A stretch of DNA of 64,000 nucleotides from Marinobacter sp. C7 (GTDB taxonomy: Bacteria; Pseudomonadota; Gammaproteobacteria; Pseudomonadales; Oleiphilaceae), in contig NZ_JAKQZH010000002.1 of assembly GCF_022343555.1 (NCBI RefSeq), forward strand, positions 558,001 through 622,000. Direction: 5' to 3'. The notes beneath the pieces are model-generated. The model was given only the letters and a program-made list of their open reading frames with translations, ran no database searches and was not told the DNA's origin. This document shows positions 51,374 through 59,349 of this stretch, in pieces. Each line of letters opens with the position of its first letter. Within the stretch, counting starts at the first letter, position 1. Both the position numbers and the translations under genes were made by a program.

Positions 51374-53649
51374 CGCTCTTTGCCGCTCTGTTCAGCCATT
51401 ATCGACGCCACCCCCTTCAGCTGGTGGCACTGGCACTGATGATACTGGTGGCGACCACACTTTGGTCGGGCGTGCGACAACTCACCGAGCAGGCACGGGC
51501 CAGCCTGTCCCAGAGCGAACAGGTCATTGCCGGGCGCCAGCAGGTGCTTCGGGTGGACGGTGCCGGGCTGACCGTCAGCGATTTCGTTACCCTGCGCCGT
51601 GCCGGCCTCTGCGTGATGCCCTGGCTGGAAGTGCCACGGCAGGGGCAGGTAGGGGTGGTCATTGGCGTTGACCCTCTCGCGGCCGCCTGTTTCGATGGCG
51701 GGGGTGGGGCGTTCGACAACGCCGCGCTCCGGCTGGAGAGTGAACCCTTTGTCGATATCGGTGAGGCCGTCCGGCTGGCCCGCGAGTCACCGGCCGCCGA
51801 GCGGAGGCCGTCTCTGGTCCTGATTGCCTCCGGAAACGTCACCGCCGGGGCCTTGCCCGGGGGGTACCGGCTTGAAACCTTCGCCAGGGGGCCGGAGACG
51901 GGTGAACTCGGCGAGAGCTTCCTGCTCAACCTGGATGCCCTGGGGGTCCTGGTCCTGCTGATCACCGCCTTGTTGTTGCGTGCGGTCTATCGCCTCGGCA
52001 TCGTCCAGCGCCGGGAAAGCTTCGCCCTGCTGCATCGTTTCGGTGTTCCCCCGGCCCGGATCGATCGATGGCTGATTATGGAACTCCTGACCCTGTCCGC
52101 ACTTTGTATCCTTCCGGGGCTTTGGCTTGGCCGCGAGCTCGCGGGCCTGCTCGGTCAGGGTTTCGGTCGATCCCTTCAGGGTCTATTTGACGCACCTCTG
52201 TATTCGATATCCGGACAGTGGCTGGCGCCGGCGCTCAGCATGATGGCCGTGGTGCTGGTGGCCTGTCTGGCCGATTTCCTCGTGCCAGGTGGCCGGCGTG
52301 TTGTCGGCAGCCGGGGGCACGGCAAGCTGGCCGGCATACTTCTGGGCCTCGGTCTGCTCCTGGCCCTGCTGGGCCCATCCCTGATCTGGGTGTTCGCCGC
52401 CGTCGCCATCGTCTTTGCCGGGGCAGGGCTGCTTATACCGATCCTGATCTACCGGCTTGCTGAACGCGCCGCCTGTGCAAGGGCCGACCCGCTCGTTCGG
52501 TGGCGTTACCGGGAGCTGGCGGTCATGGCCAGGCAGCTGGCGTTGCCGGTTGTTGCTCTGCAGTTCACCTTCGCCATGGTGCTGGCGATCCAGGCTCTGG
52601 TCACAACCTTCGAGGACACCTTTGACCGCTGGCTCGCGCAGCGCCTGGAGGCCGAGCTGTATGTTCCGGTGCCGGAAGGGCGGTCGGGTGAGGCCGCGGC
52701 CCGGTGGCTGGCGGCACAGCCCGAACTGAAAACCAGTGGCGCCTGGCACCGGGTGATCCGCGGTCGTGCCGGCGTGTCTGTTCCCGGAGGTACCCAGACG
52801 CCGGTGGACGTTTTTGCCTTGTCACCGGTTTCCTCCCTGTTGACCGGTTGGGATTTGCTCGCCTCTGGCGATGATCCCTGGGCCAGCCTGGCCGGGGAGC
52901 AAGCTGTGCTGGTGAACGAGCAGCTGGCCCGACGCCTGGGCCTAAGTGTCGGCGACCGGCTTGAGCTCCAGTTGGCGGGACAGCGTTCGAATCTGCCGGT
53001 GGCCGGGATCTATGCCGACTATGGCCGGCCCGCCGGGGAGATACTGATCAACGGCAGGTTGCTTCCGGAACAATTCCAGCCGGAGTTCGAGAGTTTCTCC
53101 ATCAGTCCGGGGGCTCTGTCCCGGGCCAGGCTGCGCAGCGGTCTTGAATCGGTGTGGCAGGTTTCCGACATTACCCTCCGCGACAACGAGGAAATCCGTG
53201 ACCTTGCCACGGGCGTGTTCGACCAGACCTTCCTGCTGACCCGATCCATGACCGTCCTCACGCTGGCGCTGGCTGGCCTGGCCTTGCTGATCATGGGCTG
53301 GGTGTTCTTCACCGGCCGTGCCTGGTACTTCCGGCTGCTGGCCACCTGGGGGCTGTCCCGGCGGGAGGTGGCGGCGCAGCTGACGCGCCTGTCCGTCGGG
53401 CTGACTGGCCGTGTGGCGCTCCTTGCCCTGCCGTTGGGCATCTGGCTCACCTGGGTATTGGTGCACAGGATCAATCCCCTGGCGTTCGGTTGGTCGTTGC
53501 CGATGGCGGTATACCCGGGATTCTGGGTGGAACTGGTTGGACTCAGTCTGTTGATCGGCCTGGGCATCGCGCTGCTGATGGGCCGGCAACTGCGGGCCGG
53601 AGTGGCGATGCCGGCATCGGCGACCAGTATGACGGGAGGTGAGCGATGA
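51370..53649 (+). CDS. FtsX-like ABC permease with two FtsX domains
   Basis: A 759-residue membrane protein. TM1 (about 18-36) is followed by a periplasmic domain of about 150 residues, then a cluster of helices (about 195-220, 240-280, 300-390), a second periplasmic domain (about 400-620) and three more helices near the C-terminus (about 625-745). This looks like two FtsX-type units joined, corresponding to AttF plus AttG. It should couple ATP hydrolysis by the 50678 ATPase to movement of the periplasmic domains. Both ends overlap neighbouring genes by 4 bases, indicating tight co-expression. Substrate unknown. Confidence 0.85.
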   Translation: MTLFAALFSHYRRHPLQLVALALMILVATTLWSGVRQLTEQARASLSQSEQVIAGRQQVLRVDGAGLTVSDFVTLRRAGLCVMPWLEVPRQGQVGVVIGVDPLAAACFDGGGGAFDNAALRLESEPFVDIGEAVRLARESPAAERRPSLVLIASGNVTAGALPGGYRLETFARGPETGELGESFLLNLDALGVLVLLITALLLRAVYRLGIVQRRESFALLHRFGVPPARIDRWLIMELLTLSALCILPGLWLGRELAGLLGQGFGRSLQGLFDAPLYSISGQWLAPALSMMAVVLVACLADFLVPGGRRVVGSRGHGKLAGILLGLGLLLALLGPSLIWVFAAVAIVFAGAGLLIPILIYRLAERAACARADPLVRWRYRELAVMARQLALPVVALQFTFAMVLAIQALVTTFEDTFDRWLAQRLEAELYVPVPEGRSGEAAARWLAAQPELKTSGAWHRVIRGRAGVSVPGGTQTPVDVFALSPVSSLLTGWDLLASGDDPWASLAGEQAVLVNEQLARRLGLSVGDRLELQLAGQRSNLPVAGIYADYGRPAGEILINGRLLPEQFQPEFESFSISPGALSRARLRSGLESVWQVSDITLRDNEEIRDLATGVFDQTFLLTRSMTVLTLALAGLALLIMGWVFFTGRAWYFRLLATWGLSRREVAAQLTRLSVGLTGRVALLALPLGIWLTWVLVHRINPLAFGWSLPMAVYPGFWVELVGLSLLIGLGIALLMGRQLRAGVAMPASATSMTGGER

Positions 53650-54719
53650 GAGGGCTGGCCCTGATTGCCCTTCTGACGGTGGGGCTTTCCGGATGCTCGG
53701 AGGCTCCGGAACCGTCCGGGTTTGCCGGCCTGGGGGAGCGTGTGGATAAAACCGGCGAGCAGTCCTATCTGCAGCCGGGGCCGGCCACCGGCCTGGCGTT
53801 CCCGGCGGATCTGGGTCCTCATCCCCGCTACCGGATCGAATGGTGGTACCTGACCGCGAACCTGAGAACGGAATCCGGTCAGCCGCTGGGACTGCAATGG
53901 ACCCAGTTCCGGCAGGCTCTGGAACCGCGTGAGCCGGATGCGGTGCCTGATCCTTCAGCGTGGCCACTTCAGGCCGCCTGGATGGCCCACGCCGCCGTGA
54001 GCTGGCAGGGCGAGCATGAATTTGCCGAACGTCTGGCCCGCGGCGATGTGGGTAATGCCGGGGCAACGGCTCGGCCGTTCTCGGTGTGGCTGGACCATTG
54101 GCAACTCGACGCCGTGGCGGATCGGCGGTGGCGGCTTCAGGTAACGGCCGGGAACTTTGCTTACGACCTGACCCTGAGGGTCTCGGATCAGCCGGTGGCT
54201 CACGGCATCAATGGTTTCAGTGCCAAATCCGACAGTGGTCAGGGGTCCATGTACTTCAGCCTCGTGGACATCGCCATCAGCGGCACCGTCACATTTCAGG
54301 GACAGGCCCTCGAGGTGGAGGGGCGTGGCTGGTTCGACCGGGAGTGGAGCAGCCAGTTTCTGAAAACCGGCCAGAAGGGCTGGGACTGGTTTGCACTGCA
54401 CCTGGATTCGGGGGACAGGCTCATGGCCTTCCGGTTGCGCGAGGAAGGCAAGCCCTTTGTCTCGGGCACGTGGATTCCGGCATCGGGCCAGATACAGCCG
54501 TTGACGTCCGGGCAATTGGCCCTGTCGGTGGTCGAGCAACGCGACGGTGTCCCGGTGCGCTGGCAGATCGAGGTGCCTGAGCAGGGTGTGAGCCTGGAGC
54601 TTTCCGCGCCTGCAGGCGATTATATGAATCGGGGGCTCTACCCATACTGGGAGAGCCCCGTTGATGTCTCCGGCAGTCATACCGGAGAGGGGTACATGGA
54701 ACTTACCGGCTACAGGTGA
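53646..54719 (+). CDS. AttH/CrtC-like lipocalin-fold lipoprotein
   Basis: A 357-residue lipoprotein with lipobox VGLSGCSE and the CrtC N-terminal domain pattern: RIEWWYLTANL near residue 63, WMAHAAVSW and QWTQFRQAL, then GRGWFDREWSSQFL and GWDWFALHL. The family (carotenoid hydratase-like, also AttH) has a double lipocalin fold that binds hydrophobic molecules; no carotenoid genes accompany it except a RetSat-like oxidoreductase 2.5 kb away on the other strand. It overlaps the FtsX-type permease by 4 bases and ends the operon. A lipid-binding partner of the ABC complex is the best guess. Confidence 0.85.
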   Translation: MRGLALIALLTVGLSGCSEAPEPSGFAGLGERVDKTGEQSYLQPGPATGLAFPADLGPHPRYRIEWWYLTANLRTESGQPLGLQWTQFRQALEPREPDAVPDPSAWPLQAAWMAHAAVSWQGEHEFAERLARGDVGNAGATARPFSVWLDHWQLDAVADRRWRLQVTAGNFAYDLTLRVSDQPVAHGINGFSAKSDSGQGSMYFSLVDIAISGTVTFQGQALEVEGRGWFDREWSSQFLKTGQKGWDWFALHLDSGDRLMAFRLREEGKPFVSGTWIPASGQIQPLTSGQLALSVVEQRDGVPVRWQIEVPEQGVSLELSAPAGDYMNRGLYPYWESPVDVSGSHTGEGYMELTGYR

Positions 54720-54723
54720 TCGA

Positions 54724-55932
54724 TCAGTCCAGCGATGTAGCACCGATCTTGTGGATGCTCACGTCCGCACCGTTGAACTCTTCCTCTTCGCTCAGGCGCA
54801 GTCCGGACACGGTCTTGACGATGCCATAGACGATCAGACCACCGCCAAAGGCGACAACAACGCCGGCCAGGGTGCCCACCAGCTGGGACATCAGGCTGAC
54901 GCCGCCGAGTCCGCCCAGGGACTGCTGGCCGAAGATGCCACAGGCAATGGCACCCCAGACACCGCAGACACCGTGGAGCGGCCAGACACCCAGAACGTCA
55001 TCCAGGCGTTCGATCTTGTCCTGGGCCCATTCGAACAGGTACACGAAGATGGCACCGGCGACACCGCCGGTAATCAGCGCGCCCACCGGGTGCATCAGGT
55101 CAGAACCTGCACAGACGGCGACCAGTCCGGCCAGCGGGCCGTTATGGATAAAGCCCGGGTCCTTCTTGCCCAGCACCATGGCGACCAGAATACCGCCAAC
55201 CATGGCCATGAGGCTGTTGACCGCTACCAGACCGCTGATGCCATCGAGGGTCTGGGCCGACATGACGTTGAAACCGAACCAGCCGACGGTCAGGATCCAG
55301 GCTCCCAGGGCGAGAAACGGGATGTTGGAGGGCGCAATGGCCACGACCCTGCCGTTACGGTAGCGCCCTTTTCGGGCACCCAGCAGCAGGATGGCCGCCA
55401 GTGCAACCCAGCCGCCGACTGCATGCACCACGACAGAGCCGGCAAAGTCATGGAACGATGCACCAAACTGGCTCTCCAGCCACGCCTGGAAACCGTAGTT
55501 GCCATTCCAGATCAGCCCTTCGAAGAAGGGGTAGACCAGGGCCACGATCAGGCCGGAGCCGATCAGCATCGGGTAGAACTTCGCGCGCTCGGCAATGCCG
55601 CCGGAGATGATGGCCGGGATGGCCGCAGCGAAGGTCATGAGAAAGAAGAACTTGACCAGTTCATAGCCATTGCCGGCGGTCAGTTCGCTGGCACCGGTCA
55701 TGAAATGGCTGCCATAGGCAATGTAGTAACCGACGAAGAAATAAAGCACGGCGGAGACGCCGAAATCGGTCATGATCTTGACCAGGGCGTTGACCTGGTT
55801 CTTGTGCCGGACGGTGCCGACTTCCAGGAAGGCAAAGCCGGCGTGCATGGCCAGCACCATGATGGCACCGATGAGAATGAACAGCGTGTTGGCGCTCTCC
55901 GTCAGGGTATGTACTGCACTCGTGATGTCCAC
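54724..55932 (-). CDS. amtB: Ammonium transporter
   Basis: A 402-residue Amt/MEP/Rh channel with about 11 membrane helices. Typical segments are AMHAGFAFLEVGTVRHKN, DFAGSVVVHAVGGWVALAA with its pore-lining His, FGFNVMSAQTLDG, and HGVCGVWGAIACGIFG with the second pore His. The C-terminal cytoplasmic tail ends SEEEEFNGADVSIHKIGATSLD. I start at GTG 55932, with AGGAGC upstream; the further open frame to 56028 encodes an unlikely Cys-rich tail and contains the promoter. No glnK is adjacent. A sigma54 promoter and NtrC-type sites upstream indicate nitrogen-limitation control. Confidence 0.92.
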   Translation of the reverse strand: MDITSAVHTLTESANTLFILIGAIMVLAMHAGFAFLEVGTVRHKNQVNALVKIMTDFGVSAVLYFFVGYYIAYGSHFMTGASELTAGNGYELVKFFFLMTFAAAIPAIISGGIAERAKFYPMLIGSGLIVALVYPFFEGLIWNGNYGFQAWLESQFGASFHDFAGSVVVHAVGGWVALAAILLLGARKGRYRNGRVVAIAPSNIPFLALGAWILTVGWFGFNVMSAQTLDGISGLVAVNSLMAMVGGILVAMVLGKKDPGFIHNGPLAGLVAVCAGSDLMHPVGALITGGVAGAIFVYLFEWAQDKIERLDDVLGVWPLHGVCGVWGAIACGIFGQQSLGGLGGVSLMSQLVGTLAGVVVAFGGGLIVYGIVKTVSGLRLSEEEEFNGADVSIHKIGATSLD

Positions 55933-56001
55933 GGGTTGATGCTCCTGATGTTGTGATATCGGTCTCTGCGGACCGCTGATGCATTGACAGAGGGCACAAC
56001 A

Positions 56002-56017
56002 AGCAAGAGGTGTTCCA
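56002..56017 (-). promoter_or_regulatory. Sigma54 (-24/-12) promoter of the ammonium transporter gene
   Basis: On the minus strand TGGAAC-ACCTC-TTGCT matches the consensus TGGCAC-N5-TTGCW at all but one position, with GG and GC correctly spaced. Transcription would start near 55991, giving a leader of about 58 bases. Confidence 0.75.
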
Positions 56018-56093
56018 AAACAATGCAAATCAAGAGCGGGAAAGGGGTTGAGCGTATAGTTGGGATGGATCTTCCCGAAAATTTCCGTCTATC

Positions 56094-56140
56094 TGCACGA
56101 AAACGGTGCATTTCCGGGGAGTGTGCACCTATCTGGTGAC
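56094..56140 (-). promoter_or_regulatory. Tandem NtrC-type enhancer sites
   Basis: TGCACGAAAACGGTGCA at 56094-56110 is a 17-base TGCAC-N7-GTGCA palindrome, matching the NtrC site pattern. A weaker copy, TGCAC-N7-GTGAC, is at 56124-56140, centred 30 bases (about three helical turns) away. They lie about 80-135 bases upstream of the sigma54 element, a normal enhancer distance, and overlap the 3' end of the YkvA-like gene. Confidence 0.75.
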
Positions 56141-56554
56141 GTCCGGATCGGATGCCGCGAGCGATTCCTGGTGTTCTTTCCAGGCCGCGTAGCGGTGCAG
56201 GTCGGACTCCACCAGCTTGAGGCACAGGGCGACCACGCCGGCGTCGTCCAGGAAGCCGAAGGCGAGAATGATGTCGGGAATGAAATCGAGCGGGTTTAGG
56301 ACGTACAGCAGGGCACCGGCCATTGCGGCAATGGATTTCCAGGGCACCGAGCGGTAGTTGCCATACCAGTAGTCCCGGATCATCGAGAACATCAGCTTGA
56401 TGTCCGCGCCAAAGCGCTTGAGCTTGCCGCTGCCTTTGACTTTCTCTTCGATCGCCCGCTGCCGGTCCAGCAGGGTTTCCAGATCCTGCCGGTGGACTTT
56501 CGATGCCTCTGCATCCAGCTGTTCTTTGGCGTTTCGCTCGCTGAAGAGCGCCAT
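56129..56554 (-). CDS. YkvA/DUF1232 family membrane-associated protein
   Basis: A 141-residue protein whose second half carries the YkvA core AAMAGALLYVLNPLDFIPDIILAFGFLDDAGVV, one or two short hydrophobic helices with the conserved NPxDxIPD segment. The first 60 residues are charged and helical (ERNAKEQLDAEASKVHRQDLETLLDRQRAIEEK). The family function is unknown. It is on the same strand as the ammonium transporter gene but upstream of its NtrC sites, so it is probably independent. Start ATG 56554. Confidence 0.82.
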   Translation of the reverse strand: MALFSERNAKEQLDAEASKVHRQDLETLLDRQRAIEEKVKGSGKLKRFGADIKLMFSMIRDYWYGNYRSVPWKSIAAMAGALLYVLNPLDFIPDIILAFGFLDDAGVVALCLKLVESDLHRYAAWKEHQESLAASDPDVTR

Positions 56555-56646
56555 GCTCTGACCTCACACTATCTTCCCGAATCAAGATCTTTATCATCGC
56601 CGATCGCTCCGGGTCATGTCACGGGTGGATCAGTCCCCGATCAGGA

Positions 56647-57216
56647 TCAGTATCGGTGCCGCAGGTGCTCCGGAATCTGGTTGATCAGGCGTTCGACCAG
56701 GGCCTCGAAAGCGTCGTCGATCGGACGGGTGTCCAGATCCGGCTCGACAATCATCAGCAGATGACGGACCGCCTCGGCGGTCGATAGCTGGCCTTCGGCC
56801 GGTCGGCGGCGGATCCGGTAGCGGCCTGGCGGCGGATCGGCGAAGTGGTAGGCGGGCAACCCGGCCAGTTCCGGATTCAGATGCAGGAGCCTGGAAGCCT
56901 TCCGCCAGGTACCGTCGAGGACGATCCAATGTCTGATTTCGGCGGCGTTCCGGCTTGTGACCGGCTGGCTATCCGGGCCGGGAAACAGCAGGGCAGCGCC
57001 TGCTTGCGGTAGCGCTTCCGGTGGCAGGCACTCGGCCACCTGTACCGACAGATTGGTGAGCGTCTGCCGGAGCAATCGGACAGTGCCCTTGCTGTGGCCC
57101 GCTTCACGGGGGTGTTGAACGATGGTGATCGGAGTCGAATTCGGCACCGGTCTGCAGACGTCGCAGACGCAGATGCGCGGGTGCTGCCCACACTGCTCAC
57201 ACACCGGTCTCGCCAC
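56647..57216 (-). CDS. DTW-domain protein (tRNA uridine aminocarboxypropyltransferase family)
   Basis: A 189-residue protein with the N-terminal zinc-type Cys cluster CEQCGQHPRICVCDVC, IVQHPREAGHSKGT, and the name-giving motif LDGTWRKASRL (Asp-x-Thr-Trp). DTW-domain proteins such as TapT and TuaA/YfiP add an aminocarboxypropyl group from SAM to uridine in tRNA. The start appears to be GTG 57216, 4 bases downstream of the preceding RetSat-like gene stop. It is the last gene of a four-gene minus-strand series. Which tRNA position it modifies cannot be told. Confidence 0.87.
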   Translation of the reverse strand: MARPVCEQCGQHPRICVCDVCRPVPNSTPITIVQHPREAGHSKGTVRLLRQTLTNLSVQVAECLPPEALPQAGAALLFPGPDSQPVTSRNAAEIRHWIVLDGTWRKASRLLHLNPELAGLPAYHFADPPPGRYRIRRRPAEGQLSTAEAVRHLLMIVEPDLDTRPIDDAFEALVERLINQIPEHLRHRY

Positions 57217-57220
57217 GGGT

Positions 57221-58879
57221 TCAGCCCACGAAAATCCGTTTGGCCAGGCGGGCTCCGCGCCAGCCGCGGATCGCCAGGGTCGTAACGAGGCCGCTGATCA
57301 TGGCGCCGACCACACCGCAGGTCAGTACGTCCTGGCCGGTCAGGTAGAGCCCGGGGATCGGGGTTTTCGGCCTGAGCCAGTCCTGTTCGAACCGCTCCGG
57401 GTTGTGGTCGAGGCCGTAGAGCTCGCCCCGGCCGTAGCGGCAGAACCAGGCCGTCGACAGCGGTGTGGAGGTCTCCACATAGTCCACCTTTCCACGCAGT
57501 TGAGGCAGTTTCTGGTACATGATTTCCAGCAGCTGATCGGTGATCCGGGCCTTCAGGGCCTCGTAGTCCTTGCCCCGCTTGCCCCAGATGGTGTCTTGCC
57601 AGGGTTCGAACATGTCCCACGTCGTCGGAGCCACGATCTCGATGGTGGAGGTCCCGGGCCAGCGATTCTGGTAATCGGGATCCTTGGCGGCGGGGAAGGA
57701 AACGTAGACCACGGGGTACTCGCTGTGGTCCGGGTCCTTGAGGAACTGCGCCACGTTATCGTCGTGGTTGGCGCTCGGGTAGATCCAGTAGTTGGTCCGG
57801 GGCAGTCCCAGCTCTTCCGGTGTGCCTTTCAGGCCGATGTAGAGACCAATGTGGGGCATGGACGGCGTGATGTGTTCACGTTTGCTCCGGTAGCCGGCGA
57901 TGTTACGGCCTTCTTCCGGCAGCAGTTTTTCGAAGGTATTGATGATGCCGGCGTTGCTGATTACCCGGGGTGCGCGGATCTCCTCGCCATCGGCCATGCG
58001 CACACCGACGGCACGGCCTTTCTCCAGCAGGATGTCAGTCACGTCGGCGTAGGTGAAGACCTCACCGCCGGAGGCCTGGATCACCGGAATGATGGTTTTG
58101 GCAATTTCCGAGGCGCCACCGACCGGGTAGAAACCGCCATAGAGATAGTGCTTGGCGATCAGGGCGTGGACCATGAAGCTGGAATGGCTCGGCGTGACGC
58201 CGCAGTCGCCCCATTGCCCGGTGATGGCCCCAATCAGTTCCTCATTATCCGTGAGCTCGCTCAGAACGTCCCGGGTGGTTCGGTTGAAACAGTCCGGCAG
58301 GGCGACATCCAGCCCCTTGTGAACCAACGGGTCGAGGATGCCGGGGGTCAGCTTGGACAGGGTATACCACTGCATGCCGTCGGCGATCTTGCCCAGCAAC
58401 CGGATGTAGCCGTCAATCGCCTCGCGCTCGTCCGGGAAGGCTTCCAGCAGGGACTGGCGCAGGCCCTCTTTGCCGGCCCGCAGGTTGACCACCTTGTTGC
58501 CCAGATAGAAACGATCGTAGACCTCATCCATCGGAGCCCATTGCAGCTTGCCGTCGGTGATGTAATCAAACAGGCGACGGCCGAGGGTGTGGGGCGAGCC
58601 CATGTCGCCGATGTAGTGTACGCCCACGTCCCACTCATAGCCGTTGCGGGCGTAACTGTGGGTGTAGCCGCCGGCGGTGTAGTGCTGCTCCAGGACCAGG
58701 ACTTTCTGGCCAGCTTTGGACAGGCAGGCGGCGGTGGTAAGACCGCCGATGCCGGAGCCGATCACGATGGCATCGTAGGGACCTTCGAGGCGGTTGGCCC
58801 GGTACCGTCGGCCGATACGGATGGTACTGGGTTTGAGTTTGTCTGATGACGGACTGGTTACCACCACGCCTTCCCCCAC
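57221..58879 (-). CDS. RetSat/CrtI-like FAD-dependent oxidoreductase
   Basis: A 552-residue flavoprotein with an N-terminal dinucleotide-binding motif AIVIGSGIGGLTTAACLSKAG, VLVLEQHYTAGGYTHSY and the C-terminal FAD segment GLYLTGQDVLTCGVVGAMISG. It is similar to retinol saturase and phytoene desaturase-like enzymes that oxidise or reduce polyene or lipid substrates. The substrate is unknown in a bacterium with no other visible carotenoid genes. The start is ambiguous: GTG codons at 58879, 58867 and 58864 are in frame, and the first overlaps the upstream DUF6231-like gene by 22 bases. Confidence 0.85.
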   Translation of the reverse strand: MGEGVVVTSPSSDKLKPSTIRIGRRYRANRLEGPYDAIVIGSGIGGLTTAACLSKAGQKVLVLEQHYTAGGYTHSYARNGYEWDVGVHYIGDMGSPHTLGRRLFDYITDGKLQWAPMDEVYDRFYLGNKVVNLRAGKEGLRQSLLEAFPDEREAIDGYIRLLGKIADGMQWYTLSKLTPGILDPLVHKGLDVALPDCFNRTTRDVLSELTDNEELIGAITGQWGDCGVTPSHSSFMVHALIAKHYLYGGFYPVGGASEIAKTIIPVIQASGGEVFTYADVTDILLEKGRAVGVRMADGEEIRAPRVISNAGIINTFEKLLPEEGRNIAGYRSKREHITPSMPHIGLYIGLKGTPEELGLPRTNYWIYPSANHDDNVAQFLKDPDHSEYPVVYVSFPAAKDPDYQNRWPGTSTIEIVAPTTWDMFEPWQDTIWGKRGKDYEALKARITDQLLEIMYQKLPQLRGKVDYVETSTPLSTAWFCRYGRGELYGLDHNPERFEQDWLRPKTPIPGLYLTGQDVLTCGVVGAMISGLVTTLAIRGWRGARLAKRIFVG

Positions 58880-59349
58880 ATTTCCGGATTGGCCCAGTTG
58901 TCGGGATTGTTCCAGGCCCGTTTATGATTGTAAGTGTCCAGGTTGTAGGTGTAGAGGGTGAGCGGCCCCTGATGCGTGTCGATCTCGGCATGGCGCCGGA
59001 AGCCGAGGCCGATGAAATCGGTAAACGCCCAGCCGGGTGTCTCGCCCACCAGCACCGCTATCTGGTGCGTGCCGTAGTTGCGCAGCTGACCGAGCAGAAG
59101 TGCGCCCTCGTCGAACGGCAGGTGCTCCAGGGTATCGGTCACGAGGGCCAGATCCTTCACGGTATCCGGTGGCAGTCCGGCGTTGGGATCCGACATGTCG
59201 AGGGTTTGCAGGCTGGTGTCCGGTTTTCGGTCGCACCAGAGCCTGGCCACATCCAGGGCCGTTTTACCACAGCAGAGCAGGCTGCCCGGCTGCGCGGTGT
59301 CCAGGATGCGGGCGAGGATCGCGGCGGCATTAGGTTCAGGATTTGTCAT
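58858..59349 (-). CDS. DUF6231-like protein with methyltransferase-like features
   Basis: A 163-residue protein I recognise only as DUF6231-like. Segments such as GSLLCCGKTALDVARLW and ALVTDTLEHLPFDEGALLLGQLRNYG recall the SAM-binding and post-motif regions of class I methyltransferases, but the glycine-rich loop is degenerate, so catalytic activity is doubtful. The C-terminus is Trp/Asn-rich (WNNPDNWANPEMWGKAWW). It overlaps the CRY-DASH gene by 4 bases and the RetSat-like gene by up to 22, so it is tightly coupled to both. ATG 59349. Confidence 0.65.
   Translation of the reverse strand: MTNPEPNAAAILARILDTAQPGSLLCCGKTALDVARLWCDRKPDTSLQTLDMSDPNAGLPPDTVKDLALVTDTLEHLPFDEGALLLGQLRNYGTHQIAVLVGETPGWAFTDFIGLGFRRHAEIDTHQGPLTLYTYNLDTYNHKRAWNNPDNWANPEMWGKAWW

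Noticed and set aside
54631..54660. Perfect 8-bp stem GGGGCTCT/AGAGCCCC near the end of the AttH-like gene
   Set aside because: It lies within the coding sequence with no U-tract, about 60 bases before the stop codon, so I do not call a terminator.
54661..55956. A 431-codon plus-strand open frame opposite the ammonium transporter gene
   Set aside because: Its translation is Asp/Gly/His/Gln-rich and featureless, while the minus strand encodes a canonical Amt protein.
57122..58846. A 574-codon plus-strand open frame opposite the RetSat-like gene
   Set aside because: The minus strand encodes a complete flavoprotein with FAD motifs; the plus frame has no recognisable domain or Shine-Dalgarno site.
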